A stretch of 64,000 nt of DNA from JAGQOZ01 sp041399205 (lineage in GTDB: Bacteria; Planctomycetota; Planctomycetia; Pirellulales; Pirellulaceae). Positions 1 to 8,369 of the stretch are shown here, piece after piece (the first letter of the stretch is position 1; each line of letters starts with the position of its first letter). Location of the stretch: NCBI GenBank assembly GCA_041399205.1, contig JAWKTK010000013.1:124001-188000 (forward strand), in the 5' to 3' direction. The notes beneath the pieces were generated by a model. The model saw only the letters and a list, made by a program, of their open reading frames with translations. It did not search any database and was not told where the DNA came from. A program made the position numbers and the translations under genes.

Positions 1-654
1 CTGTTGGTAATCTCCGGCGGTTATCGCTTCGGCAGCTTTGGTCAGTTCTGTCACGGGGCTAAGAATCCGATGGACAAAGTAGTAGTTCAGCAGTACCGCC
101 CCGACACATACCAAACTGGTGAAAGACCAAACGATACCTCGCACCCGACTGACTTGGGACCGAACATCTTCCATGGGCAATGAAACTCGAACATAACCCG
201 TCGGTTCCGAACCTGAACCGACTCGCAACGCATAGTAGCAGTATTCTTCGCGTTGTGTGGAACTCATTCTGGTAGCGATCCCTTCGCCCGAATTCTTGGC
301 TAGTCGAAATTCAGGACGATTGGCGTGCGATTCCATCTTCAGGACTTCGGGAATGGTTTCCTTTTCCGATTCGACCAACACTTCGCCCGATGGCAGCACG
401 ATGGTCAGGCGGAGTCCAGTCTGCTGACCTAGCTGATAAACTCGCTTCTGCAATTCCGCTCGACGATCCTCCGAAATCGAATCATCTAAGTCGCTTTGAA
501 GGAAAATAGCCGCGTTTCGCATTTGCTGCTGGCGTAACGCTTCAAACTGAGCTTCTTGATTGTTGGTTACCAAGACGCCAAAAAAGAGCGCCGACAAAAA
601 GAACGGCCCGACACACGCCAAAAAAACTTTCCAAAACAGTTGCGACGACCACAT
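1..654 (-). CDS. Sensor histidine kinase, N-terminal part (runs off window start)
   Basis: The first 218 residues of a membrane sensor kinase read without a stop to base 1, so the kinase core lies outside the window. A first membrane segment lies at about residues 6-29. An extracytoplasmic sensor region follows (about 31-165), then a second membrane segment (about 166-188, containing FTSLVCVGAVLLNYY). A HAMP linker begins at about 189 (ILSPVTELTKAAEAI). This arrangement is that of PhoR-like two-component kinases, but the signal sensed cannot be inferred. The ATG at 652-654 begins MWSSQLFWKV; no strong ribosome site is visible. It lies downstream of fliA but beyond an intrinsic terminator at 743-776, so it is probably transcribed separately. 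The histidine box and ATPase domain are not visible, so hybrid or chemoreceptor variants remain possible. Confidence 0.8.
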   Translation of the reverse strand, partial: MWSSQLFWKVFLACVGPFFLSALFFGVLVTNNQEAQFEALRQQQMRNAAIFLQSDLDDSISEDRRAELQKRVYQLGQQTGLRLTIVLPSGEVLVESEKETIPEVLKMESHANRPEFRLAKNSGEGIATRMSSTQREEYCYYALRVGSGSEPTGYVRVSLPMEDVRSQVSRVRGIVWSFTSLVCVGAVLLNYYFVHRILSPVTELTKAAEAITAGDYQQ

Positions 655-742
655 GAAGAAAACTCGCTGCTTAAGTCAAACGAAAGGAACAGAGCGAGCG
701 AATCATCCTAACAAAAAGTCGCCCGCAGCGGCTGGCAGGCCA

Positions 743-776
743 CAAAAAAAGACACCAGTTGTAAGCAACTGGTGTC
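743..776 (-). terminator. Intrinsic terminator of the flagellar/fliA block
   Basis: A perfect 11-bp stem (GACACCAGTTG at 751-761 with CAACTGGTGTC at 766-776) encloses a 4-base loop. On the minus strand it is followed by seven T (the A-run at 744-750). It sits just after the fliA stop and before the histidine kinase start, a textbook Rho-independent terminator for minus-strand transcription. Confidence 0.85.
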
Positions 777-808
777 TGGAGTGGATCATCGGACGGAGCG
801 GTCGAGAA

Positions 809-1630
809 TCACGCTGGTGCTTGGCCAAATTCGGGACGTCGGCGTCCCAGTTGACTCTGCAGTCTTTGCACAATGCTGCTGTGCATTTGGCTGACGCGAC
901 TTTCGCTTAAGTCCAGAGTCGCGCCGATTTCCTTCATGGTTAGTTCTTCGTAGTAATACAAGATGATGATCAATCGTTCGTTGCGGTTCAGTCCTTTGGT
1001 GACAAGTCGCATCAGATCGTTCTTGTGAACTCGCCGAGTTGGATCTTCGCCTTTCTTGTCTTCCAGGATGTCAATTTCACGGACGTCTTTATAGCTGTCC
1101 GTTTCGTACCATTTCTTGTTCAGGCTAATCAGATTGACGGCGTTGGCTTCCATCATCATTTTTTCAAGCTCTGGCATGGACAATTCCATGTGTTCTGCCA
1201 GCTCTTTTTCTGTTGGCGGTCGGCCGTGTTTGGCTTCCAGCTGTTTGGTGGCTTCACCTAACTTGCTGGCCTTTGAACGAACCAAACGAGGCACCCAGTC
1301 CATGGTTCGCAATTCATCCAGCATGGCTCCGCGAATTCGGGGCACGCAGTAGGTTTCGAATTTCACGCCACGTGAAAGATCAAAAGCGTCAATGGCGTCC
1401 ATCAGGCCAAATACGCCTGCGGAAATTAAATCGTCCAGTTCTACACCATCGGGCAGACGCGCCCAGATGCGTTCTCCGTTGTATTTCACCAACGGCAGGT
1501 AGCGTTCGACCAACCTATTTCGAAGCGACTTGTTGGTCATGTCGGCCTTGTAATCTTTCCAAAGCTTCTCCGTTTCCGGATCAATAGGTCGCCTTGGCCT
1601 TACTTCATTCGTCGCAGTAGTGACTGCCAT
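809..1630 (-). CDS. fliA: Flagellar RNA polymerase sigma factor, FliA/WhiG (sigma-28) family
   Basis: A 273-residue group 3 sigma factor. Region 2 (about residues 35-105) holds DDLISAGVFGLMDAID and the core-binding/-10 segment FDLSRGVKFETYCVPRIRG. Region 3 follows (about 115-190). Region 4 has the helix-turn-helix LTMKEIGATLDLSESRVSQ (about 235-253). FliA/WhiG sigmas direct late flagellar genes or, in some lineages, developmental genes. The start was set at the ATG at 1628-1630 because GGAGG lies 5 bases upstream; an in-frame TTG 18 bases further up would only add MITEDY. It is the last gene of the minus-strand order flhA-flhF-flhG-fliA, which supports a flagellar role. A gap of about 345 bp separates it from flhG, so it may also have its own promoter. 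A FlgM anti-sigma factor was not seen. Confidence 0.93.
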   Translation of the reverse strand: MAVTTATNEVRPRRPIDPETEKLWKDYKADMTNKSLRNRLVERYLPLVKYNGERIWARLPDGVELDDLISAGVFGLMDAIDAFDLSRGVKFETYCVPRIRGAMLDELRTMDWVPRLVRSKASKLGEATKQLEAKHGRPPTEKELAEHMELSMPELEKMMMEANAVNLISLNKKWYETDSYKDVREIDILEDKKGEDPTRRVHKNDLMRLVTKGLNRNERLIIILYYYEELTMKEIGATLDLSESRVSQMHSSIVQRLQSQLGRRRPEFGQAPA

Positions 1631-1975
1631 GTAATCCTCCGTGATCAATTAGTAGATTGGCAATCTGTTATTCACTTGCGCTCAGTTGTTCGATTTCCAT
1701 TCTTCGATTGACTGATGCGATAAATGGCTGTTCAACTTTTGAAAATCGGAATGTTCTTAGTGAACCAGCTTGCTGCAAGCCATCTGCGACGAGTGATCCG
1801 CAAGGAACACTCGCCATGACTTGCCAGCGACTTCTTTATATTTCACCGACGGAAAAGTCTGCCTATGCGATAAAGCCTGACTCGCCATCGCGCGACAAGG
1901 CTCTTTCGAGTTATCGGTGAAAGGTGGTTGACAATTCAACTTCTTTTTTTAGTAATCCAATATTCGATTGTGGCA
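1631..1975 (-). other. Gap between flhG and fliA, no gene recognised
   Basis: About 345 bp upstream of fliA. It contains no open frame with protein-like composition. A run of seven T (plus strand, near 1945-1951) and a TTGACA on the plus strand (1929-1934) point the wrong way for fliA. The Shine-Dalgarno of fliA (GGAGG) is at its end. No convincing sigma-70 or sigma-28 promoter could be assigned. Confidence 0.5.
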
Positions 1976-2903
1976 TCAAGATGCTTGGGGCTCGTACCAG
2001 GGCAGTTCGACTCCTTCTAAGCGGCCCGCGTCGTTGGGTGAACGGTTTCATCAAGTTGTAAAGCGATTTCATTTAGCAGTCAGCTAGCGGTGCAGTTGGG
2101 TTTCCAAAGGACCAGAGGCCGTTGCGCAGCCAGGGCTGCATGAAACGCCGGTTCTTCTGTAATGGCACCGCTGCAAAACAGAGCGAGATTCAGGAATCGA
2201 CTGGCCGATAGCGCTAAGCGTTGGTGTAGATTCTCCGCCACGGTTGTATTTTCACAGCGATTCAACAACGTGCGAATCCTGGCCGAAGTCGTTTGTCCAA
2301 CCAGCGTCTTCATGGCCGAATAGCAGTCCATGACGGCGTCCGGAGCACATGTGGAAACAATATGAATATCGTGCACCGATCTCAGCCATGACACGTAATC
2401 GCTTTGATCTACGTCACCGGCATCAATCAGCACGTGGTCATATTCGTTGTTGACGGCGGCGGTGACCACGTGATTGACGCTAGATACGGTCAGTCGTTCG
2501 TCGACGGAAAGTGGTTCGCTGGCAAGCACGTCAACTCCGCATGGACCTGTTTGGACGAGTTCTCGCAGGGTTCGCTGATTTGACAAAGGGCCGCTAACGC
2601 AGGTACACTGCTAATTCGACAATGCCGAGCGATATCGGGCGAATTGCATTGACTATCGATTACCAGGATTCGGTTGTTACGTCGAGCCAAACTGACGGCC
2701 AAATTGGAGACCAATGACGTTGTGCCGACGCTCGATTTTGCGCCCAGAAACATGGAAATACGACAATCTCGAACCGAATCGACGGACCGAATCGTCCGTT
2801 GGCTCATGCGTCGACGAAGTGTTTCTGCTTGATCGTGAACCACGTTAATGTGCTCGCAAGGTAATCCGGATTCCAAACTTAGAAAACCAACTATTGGTTC
2901 CAA
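1976..2903 (-). CDS. flhG: FlhG/MinD-like flagellar ATPase (reading frame interrupted)
   Basis: A ParA/MinD-type ATPase that in other bacteria works with FlhF to set flagellar number and position. The first piece (2490-2903, TTG start overlapping the flhF end by 13 bp) carries the deviant Walker A FLGAKSSVGTTSLVSN and the Walker A-prime-like strand RILVIDSQCN. The second piece (2080-2586) carries VLIDAGD (Walker B region) and the C-terminal half. One missing base in the AAA run at 2585-2587 (TTT on the coding strand) explains the first break. After the TGA at 2080-2082 the same frame continues as LLNEIALQLDETVHP. With one base added in the GGG at 2036-2038 it then reads NDAGRLEGVELPWYE and ends at 1976, giving about 309 residues, close to the usual FlhG length. 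The TGA remains unexplained: it is a substitution, a paired indel, or the true end. Family confidence is good; the exact 3' end is inferred. Confidence 0.75.
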
Positions 2904-4012
2904 GGGTGACGTCCCAAGATAGCTTGGGCCAGGTCGATTGGTTTTGCAACGTGAATGTCTTCTGGGACCGATTGACCGGTTGACACATAACTGACAGGAA
3001 TCCCGGCTTGGAAAAGTGGTACTAATTGTCCCAGTGCGGCCGCTTCGTCCAGTTTTGTAAACGCAATGGAATGAGGCTGGATGTGTCGGAACTTGTGCAC
3101 CGTTCGCGCCAAATTTGTACCTGACTCCACGACACTCAGCACCAATTGAACATGGTCTACAGGAACGGCCTCAATCAGCGATTGAAGTTCTCGCATGTGC
3201 ATTTCATGGTTCGGACTCCGACCAGCGGTGTCGATCAGAATCAGGTCGCGATCAGATAGTTTATGAATGGCCGTTTTGACATCATGGGTTGTCTGACCCA
3301 CCTCCATCGGGATGCCCAGAATGTTGGCATACGCCTTCAGTTGATCGGATGCTGCCAAGCGGTAATGATCCACGCTGATCAAGCCCACGGTCTTATTGGA
3401 CTCTAACAAGTAGTGAGCGGCCAGTTTGGCAGCCAACGTTGTTTTGCCCACGCCGGTGGCGCCAACCACGGCCACTACCGTTGGTTCGCCCGGTCGCAAT
3501 CGGAATGGCCCTGTCGTTGCGATATGTTCCTGAATGATGCGAACTAGCCTGGCTTGCCACTGAGGCGAACCGTTCCATTCGGAAGGCGAATACTGCTGTT
3601 TTATGGCGGCAAGCAATTCACTCGCTGTCTTGGCATCACAGTCCAACGTGCTCAGTTCGGAAAGCACTTGATGGTCCAGTTCCGACATGGTTGCCGCCGG
3701 TGGCGAACTGGGCTGGCGAGTCGCAGGGCGGTTGACCGAGGAAGGTCGGATCTGTGCCGTTTCCCCAAACAGGTCATTGTCTGAAATGCTGACGCCATCG
3801 GCGGTCAAATCAATTCCGCCGTCCCAGGCAGTCGGAGTGGTTGACGGATTGGAATCATGGTTGGAAGGTTCATCTTGGCTGCGATGCCATTTGGTTAGCG
3901 CGGGTGGTTCCGTTGGCTTTTGCGTACCGATCGTTTCTTCTTCGCAGTATTCTAAGCGAACCAGTTTGAACGCTTCCGCCAATGATTTGGTGCGATATGA
4001 TCGAAGTTCCAT
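2891..4012 (-). CDS. flhF: Flagellar biosynthesis SRP-family GTPase FlhF
   Basis: A 373-residue SRP-type GTPase that helps place the flagellum. The N-terminal B-like region begins MELRSYRTKSLAEAFK, the usual FlhF opening. A low-complexity linker (about 40-110) precedes the N domain and the G domain. G-domain motifs are the P-loop GATGVGKTTLAAKLA (about 180-194), SVDHYRLAASDQL, the G3-like DLILIDTAGRS and TKLDEAAALGQLV near the C-terminus. The ATG at 4010-4012 was chosen because AGGAGG lies 9 bases upstream, inside the end of flhA. The flhA stop and this start are one base apart, indicating translational coupling. The 3' end overlaps the start of flhG. FlhF-FlhG pairs normally control polar flagellation, consistent with polar flagella of planctomycete swarmer cells (known biology, not shown here). 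Confidence 0.95.
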   Translation of the reverse strand: MELRSYRTKSLAEAFKLVRLEYCEEETIGTQKPTEPPALTKWHRSQDEPSNHDSNPSTTPTAWDGGIDLTADGVSISDNDLFGETAQIRPSSVNRPATRQPSSPPAATMSELDHQVLSELSTLDCDAKTASELLAAIKQQYSPSEWNGSPQWQARLVRIIQEHIATTGPFRLRPGEPTVVAVVGATGVGKTTLAAKLAAHYLLESNKTVGLISVDHYRLAASDQLKAYANILGIPMEVGQTTHDVKTAIHKLSDRDLILIDTAGRSPNHEMHMRELQSLIEAVPVDHVQLVLSVVESGTNLARTVHKFRHIQPHSIAFTKLDEAAALGQLVPLFQAGIPVSYVSTGQSVPEDIHVAKPIDLAQAILGRHPWNQ

Positions 4013-4013
4013 C

Positions 4014-6083
4014 TCAACAAGCCTCCTCGCTGGCAATACCCACCGTTACAATTTTTGTATCCGCAGTAATTTCATTCGTTCCCAGGCAAACCAGATCGGG
4101 AATGGTATCGGCGGTCAGTTTTCGTATCCAACGTCGCAATGGCGACCGCACCAACAAGACAGGCGGATGTCCTTGCTGCGTCAATTGTTCGATGGAAGCT
4201 GTCAGAGAATTCCGCAAGCGATTACTTAGCTCGGATTGTTGCCGATGTTGAACGGTGGCCGAGCTGGCCAGGCATCGAGCCAGTTCCTGCTCCAATCCCG
4301 CATCCAACGTCACTACGTGTAAACGTCCTGTGGTGTCTCGGTATTTCTGGCAAATGGTTCTAGCCAACGCGTGGCGAACTTCTTCCGCCAGGGCCTCGAT
4401 ATCTGTCAGTTGGTCCGCGTGATCGCTTAACGCTTCCAGAATCAGTCCCAGCTGTCGAATCGGAACTTTCTCTGTCAGTAACATTCGCAGAACTTGCTGG
4501 ACGTTCCCCAAGCGAATGCCGGTCGCCTGGATTTCACTCACGATGGCGGGCGATGTTTTTTCGAGTTCGTTCAGTAAATGCCGAGTTGCATCGCGAGTCA
4601 ACAGTTCGCTGGCATGTTGGTCAATGACGTGTCTCAGGTGACGAGTGACCACGGAAATGGGTTCCAAGATTTGGCAACCAAATTCCTCCGCTTTCGCTCG
4701 ATCTTGATGGTCCACTTCGTAGATTCGACGATCAAACGCGGGGTGACGAATGGACGTCGAAAGACTAAGCATCGGTGACGCCGCCGGGGGAATCGCAATC
4801 AGTTTTTGTACGTCAATTCGCGCCGTGGAAACAATGCCGCCGTTGACCTTGATTTGGTAGTGGTCGTCCGCCAACTTCAGGTTGTCTCGGATTCGCACCT
4901 TGGGCAGTACCATACCCATCTCGGCTGCTACCAGCTGACGCAATGATGCAATTCGAGCCAACAAGCTGCCGCCTCGTTTCGAATCCGCCAATCGAATCAG
5001 TGACATGCCCAATTCGATTTCCATGGCATCCACTGCCAAGTAGTCTTCAATCCGAGATTCCGTTCGAGCCGGCGCGGCCTTTTTGCGAACCTGTTTTGGC
5101 GAAGTGGGCAACGTTGACGTCGTGGCTGCTGGTTTGTTCAGCGCGAAGGCAATTCCCAGGCACCCCGAACCCAATGCTAAGACTGGAATGGTTGGCAACC
5201 CCGTAAATGCCAGCATGGCCAATAGTACTCCGGCCACAATCATTACTTGTCGCTGGGCGAAAAGTTGTTGTACCAGCGAAACGGGTAAGTTCACTTGTTG
5301 GGTGCTGCGAGTCACTAACAGGCCAGCTGCTAATGAAATCAACAACGCTGGAACTTGGCTTACCAACCCGTCTCCGATGGTGAGCTGCGAGAAAACTCGC
5401 AATGCATCGGCCGGTGCCATTCCATATTTCAAGATTCCTAATGCCAAACCACCCACGATGTTAATGACGGTGATAAAGACGCTGGCAATCGCGTCGCCTC
5501 GCACAAATTTGCTGGCTCCGTCCATCGCTCCGTAAAAGTCGGCTTGGTGCAGTATCTCCTGGCGACGTCGATTCGCTTCCGTTTCATCGATCGCTCCCGC
5601 GTTTAAATCGGCGTCCACCGCCATTTGACGACCCGGAAGACCATCCAGCGTGAAACGAGCGGCAACTTCGCTGATGCGAGTCGCTCCTTGTGTAATAACA
5701 ATGAACTGGATGACGGCAATGATGCTGAAAATCACAACACCCACAAACAGTTCGTTTCCTGCCACATATTGGCCAAAGCTTTGTATGACGCCCCCTGCCG
5801 CATCCATTCCATCTGTGGTCGCTTTGGTTAAAATGAGACGCGTTGTGGCGATGTTCAGTACTAAACGAGACAGTGTGGTGGCCAACAGTACCGTTGGAAA
5901 GACACTGAATTCCAGCGGCGCGGAAACGTAAATGGCGGTCAATAATATGATCAACGACACTGCTAAATTGGCAATTAGCAACACATCCATGATGCCAGCT
6001 GGCATCGGAACCAGAATGACAAACAAGCCAATCATGATTCCCAGCGGGAACAGGTAATCGCGAATTCGCAGTAAGTTGCTCAT
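4014..6083 (-). CDS. flhA: Flagellar type III export gate protein FlhA
   Basis: A 689-residue member of the FHIPEP family, the inner-membrane export gate of the flagellar secretion system. The N-terminal half has about eight hydrophobic segments, starting with LFPLGIMIGLFVILVPMP. It includes the conserved loop region VFPTVLLATTLSRLVLNIATT and the FHIPEP-region stretch RFTLDGLPGRQMAVDADLN with GAIDETEANRRR. The cytoplasmic domain starts at about 350 and ends TVGIASEEAC. The ATG at 6081-6083 (MSNLLRIRDY) fits the family better than an upstream TTG at 6111-6113. It is the first gene of the flhA-flhF-flhG-fliA block and is divergent from the sulfotransferase gene. FlhA rather than the virulence homologue SctV is favoured by the flhF/flhG/fliA neighbours. 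Confidence 0.96.
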   Translation of the reverse strand: MSNLLRIRDYLFPLGIMIGLFVILVPMPAGIMDVLLIANLAVSLIILLTAIYVSAPLEFSVFPTVLLATTLSRLVLNIATTRLILTKATTDGMDAAGGVIQSFGQYVAGNELFVGVVIFSIIAVIQFIVITQGATRISEVAARFTLDGLPGRQMAVDADLNAGAIDETEANRRRQEILHQADFYGAMDGASKFVRGDAIASVFITVINIVGGLALGILKYGMAPADALRVFSQLTIGDGLVSQVPALLISLAAGLLVTRSTQQVNLPVSLVQQLFAQRQVMIVAGVLLAMLAFTGLPTIPVLALGSGCLGIAFALNKPAATTSTLPTSPKQVRKKAAPARTESRIEDYLAVDAMEIELGMSLIRLADSKRGGSLLARIASLRQLVAAEMGMVLPKVRIRDNLKLADDHYQIKVNGGIVSTARIDVQKLIAIPPAASPMLSLSTSIRHPAFDRRIYEVDHQDRAKAEEFGCQILEPISVVTRHLRHVIDQHASELLTRDATRHLLNELEKTSPAIVSEIQATGIRLGNVQQVLRMLLTEKVPIRQLGLILEALSDHADQLTDIEALAEEVRHALARTICQKYRDTTGRLHVVTLDAGLEQELARCLASSATVQHRQQSELSNRLRNSLTASIEQLTQQGHPPVLLVRSPLRRWIRKLTADTIPDLVCLGTNEITADTKIVTVGIASEEAC

Positions 6084-6281
6084 GGACGCGGCGGAATTTT
6101 GGGTGAAAGGCAAATGAAAAGTTTTGAATATTTGTTGATGTGCGAGGCGGAGAGTACTTCATCCCAAAATCAATGTCCAGATAGATTCGCAAAGAAGGAA
6201 TTGCCGATGAACGCAGTCAGATCCGCACGGATGAATGTGACAGATGGGGCGAACCGCCTTGGACGGGAATTTCGGTAGCAA

Positions 6282-7395
6282 ATGCACAAGCAGACCAACA
6301 CGTATCCACTTTGGGCGCCCTCGTTTCTGGCACGGTATGTTGCTATCTGACTGGATCAGTACGGCGGCGGCGAATCAATTTCGCATGCATCCGCTGCGTT
6401 GGGCGCTTGCTACTAGTGTCACGGCCATGACAGCGGCGAATTCAGTCATGCACCAGCTGGATGAATGGCGGTTTGCCAACCAAGTGTCGCAGACTCCATT
6501 GGTAGATGATCCGGTTTTCATTTTGGGGCATTGGCGGAGCGGCACTACCTTCTTGCATGAATTGTTGGCACACGACGAACGCTTTCATACACCCACCACC
6601 TACCAGTGCTTTGCCGCCAACCACTTTTTGTTGACCGAATGGTGGATGCCCAAAATGTTTGCCTTCCTGATGCCGTCCAAACGTCCGATGGATAATGTTC
6701 GCTTGGGATGGAACGAACCTCAGGAGGACGAATTCGCCCTGTGTTCCATGGGACTTCCTTCGCCCTATCGCCGAATTGCGTTTCCCAAGACGTCGGACGA
6801 GTTCTTGGATTGGCTGGATATGAAGAACATTCCAGCGGACCAACTGCAAGCTTGGCAAGACGGTTTTCAATGGTTCTTGAAGCGTTTGACACTATCGTCC
6901 GGCAAGCAAATCGCACTCAAGTCGCCAACGCATACCGGGCGGCTGGCGCTGCTGCATCAGATGTTTCCCAATGCCAAATTCTTGCACATCGTCCGTAATC
7001 CGTTTTCTATCTATCCTTCAACCGTAAATTTGTGGAACACGTTGGATTTTGCTCACGGGCTGCAGATTCGCCAGGACGACACCATTCAGGAATACGTGCT
7101 GACGGCGTTTGAACGCATGTATTCAGCCTTTGAAGATGCGCGAACTCATGTTCCTGCGAACCAGATCTACGACATTCATTACGAACGCTTGGCCACCGAA
7201 CCGATCGCCGAATTAAACGCCGCCTATCAGCATCTGGACCTGGGGACTTTTCTGCCACGGAACAGAACTTCGCAACAAGGTCAAGCAACAAAAAGACTAT
7301 AAGACCAATCAGTATCAGATTGACAAAGATGTGCGAACGGCGGTCGTTCAACGCTGGCATCCTATTTTGAACGCTACGGTTACGACGCATCGTAA
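6282..7395 (+). CDS. Sulfotransferase family protein (frameshifted at both ends)
   Basis: A PAPS-dependent sulfotransferase of about 370 residues. The 5'-phosphosulfate loop is ILGHWRSGTTFLHELL and the 3'-phosphate motif is HIVRNPFSIYPSTVNLW; KSPTHTGRLALL is also family-like. Reading from the ATG at 6282 gives MHKQTNTYPLWAP, and after a shift near 6318-6322 the frame continues RFWHGMLLSDWI. At the 3' end three missing bases restore the expected tail: one G in the run at 7242-7245, one A at 7266-7267 and one C at 7361-7362. The tail then reads LGDFSATEQKLRNKVKQQKD and ends WHPYFERYGYDAS with a stop at 7393-7395. Uninterrupted frame spans 6244-7302. The acceptor substrate cannot be told; homologues in planctomycetes are numerous. 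It is divergent from flhA. Confidence 0.8.
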
Positions 7396-7472
7396 ACTTA
7401 CCACCACCGTGCCCGCAATGATTCACGCCAAGTGGCACCGCTTTTTCGAATTACGCCAATCCGTATTGCGTG

Positions 7473-8094
7473 TTATTCGCTGGGCCAATCTGGTAGTTCA
7501 AATTTCTTTTTGACGTTGGCCGTATGTTCGTCATAGTGCTTCTCCATTTGCAACAACAATGCTTCTAATGTTGGCCAAGATGTGGCTGGCGGCTTTGGTT
7601 CAGCGACACCTCTTTCAATAAATAAGCGTAACGTCGGCAGAAGTCGTCCACTCGCTGCATCGCTCGAGCTTCTTCCGCACCGGTCCAATCGGGATGCCGA
7701 GCCTGATAGTCTTGCGGCATTTGCTTGGGATTCCAATCCACAACCGGAATATTGGGATCCAACGCATGATAAATCTGGGAAAAGAACAGCAACTGTCGCC
7801 CTGCCATGTGTTCCGCATTCCAGCGCGGGGTATGTGTCCCGTTAGATGGCTTGAAATTCATTTGCTGCACCGACAATTGGCGAAACACATCTTGTGAACG
7901 TCGATTAGCCGCCTCCATGCGATCAAACAGCGCCTGCAGATGCTCCGGTATCGGTGCCGGTGCGTCCAGCAATAACATCGGATCCGACGGGATCTTCGTA
8001 TCTGATTGAGCGGACGTCTGAGCCAGCACAAAAGCGGGATGCAAAAGCAACAGATTGATTCGGCCAACCATACTGCCATCCGAAGTAATGCCAT
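7473..8094 (-). CDS. DinB-like four-helix protein with signal peptide (frameshifted)
   Basis: Two overlapping frames (7565-8071 and 7473-7736) join into one protein of about 205 residues. The likely start is the ATG at 8092-8094, which has AGGAG 7 bases upstream. One missing G in the GGCC at 8062-8065 joins MALLRMAVWL to GRINLLLLHPAFVLAQ, a plausible secretion signal. A second missing base near 7605-7640 joins the main body to the C-terminal part containing EPKPPATSWPTLEALLLQM. The candidate metal triad of DinB proteins is visible: a His in NAEHMAGRQLLFF and HxxxH in KHYDEHTANV. DinB-superfamily proteins are often metal-dependent thiol transferases, but no substrate is inferred. It is divergent from the FG-GAP protein. 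Confidence 0.65.
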
Positions 8095-8369
8095 GGCGAT
8101 TCTCCTGGGTTTAATTTTGTCGAACACAAGATCCACACGATTCTATGCGCAATGACCATTCGCAGAACGAGTCACTCGAATCAACCGTACCGCAGCCGTC
8201 TTTTTCCTAGGACATTCGATTCGTTGCAATCAATCGGAATTCTCCGCTCGTCATTCTTGGTCTTTATGTGGATCTGGATTATCCTAATAGGGTTGGTTGC
8301 CAGTGGTTTTGGTGCTACCTCAGGCTATGTCAATTCGTTTCATCCGGTTGAGCTCACCAGGCGTACTCC

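Noticed and set aside
1929..1951. TTGACA with following T run as a promoter
   Set aside because: It points away from fliA (plus strand) into no gene, and no -10 lies at the right distance.
1985..2030. A tRNA- or tmRNA-like stretch (GTTCGACTCC)
   Set aside because: No matching T-arm stem, acceptor stem or CCA could be paired; it is better explained as the flhG tail on the minus strand.
2585..2595. Possible programmed -1 frameshift between the two flhG pieces (CCCTTTG)
   Set aside because: The heptamer is in the wrong frame for the canonical slippage pattern, and the same one-base loss in homopolymers occurs in many unrelated genes.
3687..4229. A 180-residue plus-strand open frame
   Set aside because: It overlaps flhF and flhA on the opposite strand and has no conserved features.
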